Assembly (NCBI RefSeq): GCF_032191465.1
Contig: NZ_JAQOUE010000001.1
Span: forward strand, 1 to 64,000
Length of the DNA: 64,000 nucleotides
Direction of reading: 5' to 3'
From: Candidatus Nitronereus thalassa
GTDB lineage: Bacteria; Nitrospirota; Nitrospiria; Nitrospirales; UBA8639
This document shows, in pieces, positions 59,999 through 64,000 of the stretch (within the stretch, counting starts at the first letter, position 1; the number at the start of each line of letters is the position of its first letter). A program made the position numbers and the translations under genes. The notes under the pieces are model-generated. The model saw nothing but the letters and a program-made list of their open reading frames with translations, had not been told where the DNA came from and searched no databases.

Positions 59999-61132
59999 AT
60001 GCAAGATTTTTCCCCAGGCCTGGCCGGCGTACCGGCCACGAAGTCCAAAGTCAGTTTCGTAGATGGACAAGCCGGCGTGTTGGAGTACGGTGGAATCAGG
60101 ATTGCGGATCTTGCTGAACATAGCTCCTTTCTGGAGACTACTTTCCTGTTACTCAAAAATCGACTACCCACAAATACCGAGTTTGATCAGTTCTCTGATG
60201 ATGTCGCGCATCATCGACGGATCAAGTACCGGATCACTGACCTGATCAAATGTCTCCCGGAACATGGACATCCGATGGATGCCCTGCAGGCAGCCGTGGC
60301 GGCACTCGGCATGTTCTATCCGGCCCATGATGTTTTAAACCCGGAAGTACAATACTTGTCCACGGTACGATTAATTGCCAAGGTCCCCACGATTGTGGCT
60401 GCCTATCATCGGCTTCGTCGTGGGGATGAACAAATCCAGCCGAGGGATGATCTCTCACATTCCGAAAACTTCCTGTATATGCTGACGGAGAAAGCGCCGG
60501 ATTCCTTCATGGCCAAGGTTCTGGATACCTGCCTTATCCTTCACGCTGAGCATACGATGAATGCCTCTACGTTCAGCGGTCTCGTCACCGCTTCCACTCT
60601 GGCAGATCCCTATTCGGTGGTGTCTTCTTCTATCGGAACCTTAAAAGGCCCGCTGCACGGTGGAGCGGCGCAGGAAGTGGTGGAGATGCTGGAATCGATT
60701 GGGGTCCGGGAACAGGTACGGCCCTACTTAAAGAAGAAGTTAGCGGCCAAGGAAAAAATTGTGGGTTTTGGACATCGGATCTACAAAGTGAAGGATCCCC
60801 GAGCCACGATCCTTCAACAGCTCGCGAAGCGGCTCTTTGCTCAACGCGGACCTTCTCCGCTGTATGAACTGGCCGAAGAGGTGGAACTGGTGGGGGAAGA
60901 ATTCCTTGGACAAAAAGGAATCCATGTCAACGTGGATTTTTACTCAGGCGTCCTCTACAAGACCATGGGAATCGACACGGATTTTTTCCCCGCTATCTTT
61001 GCGATAGCCAGAGTCTCTGGCTGGTTAGCTCATTGGGTGGAACAGCTTGAAGAGAATCACCTTTTCCGGCCTGGCCAGATTTATACCGGAACGCATAGTC
61101 AATCATATATCCCATTGGCCCAGCGTGGGTGA
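59999..61132 (+). CDS. gltA: Citrate synthase
   Basis: A 377-aa product of the citrate synthase family, the shorter type without an N-terminal extension. The conserved active-site regions are TLILHAEH-like (LILHAEHTMNAST), SSSIGTLKGPLHGGAAQEV, the His region IVGFGHRIYKVKDPRA and the terminal R segment. It joins oxaloacetate and acetyl-CoA. GGAGG is best spaced for the ATG at 59999; the ATG at 59996 is adjacent. In organisms using the reductive TCA cycle such enzymes may work in reverse, but direction cannot be told here. Confidence 0.92.
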   Translation: MQDFSPGLAGVPATKSKVSFVDGQAGVLEYGGIRIADLAEHSSFLETTFLLLKNRLPTNTEFDQFSDDVAHHRRIKYRITDLIKCLPEHGHPMDALQAAVAALGMFYPAHDVLNPEVQYLSTVRLIAKVPTIVAAYHRLRRGDEQIQPRDDLSHSENFLYMLTEKAPDSFMAKVLDTCLILHAEHTMNASTFSGLVTASTLADPYSVVSSSIGTLKGPLHGGAAQEVVEMLESIGVREQVRPYLKKKLAAKEKIVGFGHRIYKVKDPRATILQQLAKRLFAQRGPSPLYELAEEVELVGEEFLGQKGIHVNVDFYSGVLYKTMGIDTDFFPAIFAIARVSGWLAHWVEQLEENHLFRPGQIYTGTHSQSYIPLAQRG

Positions 61133-61284
61133 AGGAACGAAAAACGGATGTTGTCCGTAATCTCCCACATCCATTCGAAATGACAGGGTGATGAAGACAG
61201 CTAAGGTAGGATGCGCTAGGGTCGATGGGGTTTTAAACATTATCCCGATATGCGAAGCAGTCTCATCGAACAAGAACAGATTAA

Positions 61285-61311
61285 AGAACCCCGTCCAAAG
61301 TGCGGGGCTTT
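61285..61311. terminator. Hairpin after gltA
   Basis: CCCCG and CGGGG with flanking AAG and CTT form a small stem 150 bp after gltA, without a T-tract. A weak terminator candidate. The rest of the 61133-61874 gap contains the 119-bp repeat and no credible gene. Confidence 0.4.
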
Positions 61312-61615
61312 CAAAAAACCTTAAAACAACATCAGTTGCGTCGCCTCTTATTTTTCATCCCGAAGGAAGCCAACGTAATGCCAGAGAAGGGATCAGATGG
61401 TCCCACCTCCAACAGTGTGCACAAGAGAAAGTCGAAAAGGCTGGCATATGATTAATCATGGTTGTGGAAATGTTGAATAACGACTCATGTCTTTGAGAAA
61501 GCGCGGAGGCAAAAAGGAACAATTGGAAAGATTTATTATTGAGCTTCATGAATGGGGCTGTTCACGCCAATAGCGAATAAAAGCTTTAGAGGAGCCTAGC
61601 ATTATCAACGAGAGG

Positions 61616-61734
61616 GAATGGTCAAAAAAGTCCGTCCAGCAAGGCCGCAGCCATTTTGACGCGCGGAGCGTACTCTCAGTACGTGAGCACGGCAAAATGG
61701 GGAGAACGTCGCTGGCGGCTTTTTTCAACATTCC
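61616..61734. repeat. 119-bp MITE-like dispersed repeat, copy 2
   Basis: The second copy of 41791-41909, with matching ends (GAATGGTCAAAAAAGTCCGT; GGCGGCTTTTTTCAACATTCC) and central palindrome CGTACTCTCAGTACG. Similarity extends about 60 bp to the left in both copies (CCAATAGCxAATAAAAG and beyond). Confidence 0.8.
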
Positions 61735-61874
61735 TTGAATGTATTTTCGAAGGCTTGGGTATTTCCCCACATATCATGCCTATGCCTGAGAAGTTATGGG
61801 GGCCACATTAAATTAAAAGGTGGAACCCATTTGTGATGGTTCCACACTTGCAGCTTTCTTAACTAAGGGTAAAC

Positions 61875-62336
61875 ATGAAATCCAATCTTCGCAATCATAA
61901 AATCCGCCATCTCCGAATTTCCCCGCCCATTTGTGTCAGCGAAGGTTCTCTGATTCGAGACGCGATTCGTCAGATGCAAACACAGCGAGTGGGATGTGTC
62001 TTGGTATGTCAGAACGATCGGCTCGTAGGAATCATGACAGAGGTCGATGTCGTGAGAAAAGCTGAATTGGGCGAAGCCGCCTGGAATGAACCAATTCAAC
62101 AATGGATGACCCGTGCACCCGTTTCGATTGCTGCCAACGCCTCCATCTGGGATGCGGCCAAGGCCATGAAAGATGGTGGGTTTCGTCATTTGCCGGTGAT
62201 TGATGGTGAAGGGAACCCCATGGGGTTCATTTCCATCCGAAATATCGTGACCTACTTGGCGGATCAATTTCCGGACACGGTGTATACGCTTCCACCCGAC
62301 CCGGACAAAATTCCCGGAACGCCGGAAGGAGCCTGA
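61875..62336 (+). CDS. CBS-domain protein upstream of korA
   Basis: A 153-aa protein made of two CBS units: VSEGSLIRDAIRQMQTQRVG to VGIMTEVDVVRKAE, and ASIWDAAKAMKDGGFRHLPV to GFISIRNIVTYLA. Paired CBS domains bind adenine nucleotides and act as energy sensors. It ends 5 bp before the korA start codon, so the two are probably co-translated and the CBS protein may regulate or accompany the oxidoreductase. No other domain is attached. Confidence 0.9.
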   Translation: MKSNLRNHKIRHLRISPPICVSEGSLIRDAIRQMQTQRVGCVLVCQNDRLVGIMTEVDVVRKAELGEAAWNEPIQQWMTRAPVSIAANASIWDAAKAMKDGGFRHLPVIDGEGNPMGFISIRNIVTYLADQFPDTVYTLPPDPDKIPGTPEGA

Positions 62337-62341
62337 TTCCA

Positions 62342-64000
62342 ATGTCTTCCGTCGAAACCAAACAAAAACCTCAACAGGAAGTGGCCGCTATCACCATTCG
62401 CTTTGCAGGCGATTCCGGGGATGGCATGCAACTCGCAGGTGAGCGCTTTTCCGCGGAAACAGCCCTTGCCGGTAATGACCTTCGAACCTTTCCTGATTTT
62501 CCCGCAGAGATTCGCGCTCCTGCCGGAACACTCTCAGGGGTAAGCGGATTTCAAATTAGCTTTGGATCGCAGGAAGTGTATACGCCTGGGGATGCTCCCG
62601 ATGTACTTGTGGCGATGAACCCCGCTGCGTTGAAAACCAGTGTTTCCGCATTAGACCCCGGTGCTATCATTATTCTGAATGAGGATGGCTGGACGGATAC
62701 GAATATCAAAAAGGCTGGCTACGACTCCGACCCGCTTTACGATGGCAGCTTAACAGGATACCGCGTATACCCCGTCCCTATCAGTCGGCTCAATGACGAA
62801 GCGCTTCGAACATCCCCGTTGAGCACTAAGCAAAAAGGTCGATGTAAGAATTTCTTCGCGTTGGGCTTGTTGTCCTGGATGTACAGCCGTCCGGTGGAGA
62901 AGACTTTCCATTGGATTCAAGAAAAATTTTCACGCAACCCGGACATCGCAAAGGCCAATACGCAGACATTTAAAGCGGGGTACCATTTCGGGGAAACGGC
63001 TGAACTCTTTACCTCGCAATTCGTCGTGTCCAAGGCCAAGATCGCGCCTGGGTTGTATCGAAAGATTAGCGGGAATGAGGCGATGGCGCTTGGATGTATT
63101 GCCGCGGCCCAACGAGCCGGCAAGTCTTTGGTGTATGCGAGCTACCCCATTACCCCGGCCTCCGATATTTTGCACAAGTTGTCCCAGCATAAGGCCTATG
63201 ATGTGCGCACGTTTCAAGCCGAGGATGAAATCGCCGCGGTGTGTGCCGCGATTGGCGCATCCTTTGCGGGAGCGTTGGGCGTCACCGGGACCAGTGGACC
63301 GGGTTTGGATCTCAAGGGTGAGGCCATTGGGCTGGCTGTGATGGCCGAACTGCCATTGGTCATCATTGATGTCCAACGTGGGGGCCCCAGTACAGGGCTT
63401 CCCACCAAAACCGAACAAGGCGATTTGCTGCATGCCATGTTTGGGCGTCACGGGGAATGTCCCTTGGTCGTGCTTGCCTCCAAGACACCAGGAGATTGTT
63501 TCGACACCGTGTATGAGGCGTTTCGACTGGCTACCAAATACATGACTCCGGTCATCGTGCTCTCGGATGTCTATCTCGCGAATGGAACAGAACCATGGAA
63601 GATTCCCATCTTTGATTCTCTTCCCAAGCTCGATATCGTTCATCCCACAGCTATCAAAGACGATCATCCCTTTTATCCATATAGTCGGGATGAAGTGACG
63701 GGAGCGAGACCTTGGGTTATTCCGGGAACGCCCGGGCTTGAACATCGACTGGGTGGTTTGGAAAAAGAGCATTTGACTGGGAACGTATCGTACGATCCTT
63801 CCAATCATGAGCGCATGGTGAGGTATCGGGCCGAAAAAATTAACGGCGTCACCGCAGACATTCCACCGCTGACGGTTCATGGCCAACCCGAGGGTCAGCT
63901 TTTGGTCATCGGATGGGGGAGCACATATGGAGCGATCACCGCAGCCGTGTCGAAAGCTCAGGAGGAAGGATGCTCGGTGTCGGCTGTTCACCTCCGGCAT
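62342..64000 (+). CDS. korA: 2-oxoacid:ferredoxin oxidoreductase, gamma-alpha fusion subunit (partial)
   Basis: The frame is open from ATG 62342 (AAGGAG upstream) to the window edge, 553 codons, so the C-terminus is missing. Residues 1-210 form the gamma-like domain (ITIRFAGDSGDGMQLAGERF, FPAEIRAPAGTLSGVSGFQI). The alpha domain follows (GNEAMALGCIAAAQRAGKSL, YASYPITPASDILHKLS, TGTSGPGLDLKGEAIGLAV, DVQRGGPSTGLPTKTEQGDL). This is the KorA-type subunit of a two-subunit enzyme that reductively carboxylates succinyl-CoA to 2-oxoglutarate (or acts on pyruvate). The beta subunit is expected just beyond the edge. Confidence 0.93.
   Translation, partial: MSSVETKQKPQQEVAAITIRFAGDSGDGMQLAGERFSAETALAGNDLRTFPDFPAEIRAPAGTLSGVSGFQISFGSQEVYTPGDAPDVLVAMNPAALKTSVSALDPGAIIILNEDGWTDTNIKKAGYDSDPLYDGSLTGYRVYPVPISRLNDEALRTSPLSTKQKGRCKNFFALGLLSWMYSRPVEKTFHWIQEKFSRNPDIAKANTQTFKAGYHFGETAELFTSQFVVSKAKIAPGLYRKISGNEAMALGCIAAAQRAGKSLVYASYPITPASDILHKLSQHKAYDVRTFQAEDEIAAVCAAIGASFAGALGVTGTSGPGLDLKGEAIGLAVMAELPLVIIDVQRGGPSTGLPTKTEQGDLLHAMFGRHGECPLVVLASKTPGDCFDTVYEAFRLATKYMTPVIVLSDVYLANGTEPWKIPIFDSLPKLDIVHPTAIKDDHPFYPYSRDEVTGARPWVIPGTPGLEHRLGGLEKEHLTGNVSYDPSNHERMVRYRAEKINGVTADIPPLTVHGQPEGQLLVIGWGSTYGAITAAVSKAQEEGCSVSAVHLRH

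Noticed and set aside
61188-61451. An 87-codon frame after gltA
   Set aside because: Composition is irregular, it spans a hairpin, and no domain or good ribosome site is seen.
62930-64000. A long minus-strand frame opposite korA
   Set aside because: The plus strand encodes a clear 2-oxoacid oxidoreductase subunit open to the window edge; the antisense frame has no recognisable domain.
1-64000. CRISPR arrays, rRNA or tRNA genes
   Set aside because: I saw no regularly spaced direct repeats, no rRNA-like sequence and no convincing tRNA cloverleaf by eye; a covariance-model scan would be needed to exclude a tRNA.

Overview
The window looks like a chromosomal segment of an autotrophic Nitrospirota-type bacterium, most likely Nitrospira-like. 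This is an inference from gene content and from a dispersed repeat type I associate with such genomes; no rRNA or other marker gene is present. Core genes include malate dehydrogenase, citrate synthase, the alpha subunit of a 2-oxoacid:ferredoxin oxidoreductase, a b6f-like cytochrome b fused to cytochrome c, and an oxidative pentose phosphate operon. The rest is accessory and dominated by copper/silver-type resistance, iron uptake and periplasmic redox proteins.

Layout. 0-3.4 kb: a TolC-type efflux protein, a His-rich exported protein, and a MerR regulator coupled to a 59-residue Cys protein. 3-16 kb: two complete tripartite CusCBA-type efflux operons, each preceded by a small exported Cys/His protein. 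15.8-20.5 kb: a frameshifted TPR gene, copA multicopper oxidase, copB and gdhA. 20.5-22.7 kb: a repeat-rich gap, a CorE-like Cys-rich ECF sigma factor and small exported proteins. 22.8-28.7 kb: tal-gnd-zwf-glk-fbp, with glk broken by an in-frame TAG. 28.8-34.1 kb: two lipoproteins, a Met/Gly-repeat LTXXQ protein, a GC-rich GH15 glucoamylase between two LTXXQ-gene relics, and a Cys/Met-rich periplasmic protein. 34.2-37.1 kb: an unusual membrane flavoprotein (Met-rich exported part, transmembrane helix, FNR domain, 2Fe-2S ferredoxin) with a membrane b-type-like partner. 37.2-46 kb: a leftward block with Com-like protein, TonB, TonB-dependent receptor, ExbD, ExbB, YkvA, a peroxiredoxin-like protein and an AraC regulator, with Fur-like sites and a candidate Fur-controlled sRNA. 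46.0-47 kb: a relic of a second membrane b-type gene followed by a seven-haem cytochrome c, so the iron block appears to sit inside a redox operon. 47-52.7 kb: small exported proteins, a flippase-like protein, an intact TPR lipoprotein, a second CorE-like sigma factor, a sugar-nucleotide transferase and a DUF2934 protein. 52.7-56.5 kb: Rieske, cytochrome b/c fusion, cytochrome c, and a monohaem outer-membrane barrel resembling Cyc2. 56.6-64 kb: a SHOCT lipoprotein, a TrxB-like flavoprotein without CXXC, a YHS protein, mdh, gltA, a CBS protein and a truncated korA.

The parts fit a metal-stress and electron-transfer region. MerR, two Cys-rich sigma factors and probable sigma-54 promoters are candidate sensors and controls. 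Cus pumps, CopA/CopB and Met-, Cys- or His-rich periplasmic proteins would remove or bind copper-type metals. The Fur/TonB block would import chelated iron. The bc module with its Cyc2-like porin-cytochrome, and the FNR/b-type/seven-haem set, would move electrons across membranes. At least four families of short dispersed repeats occur here and mark past rearrangements.
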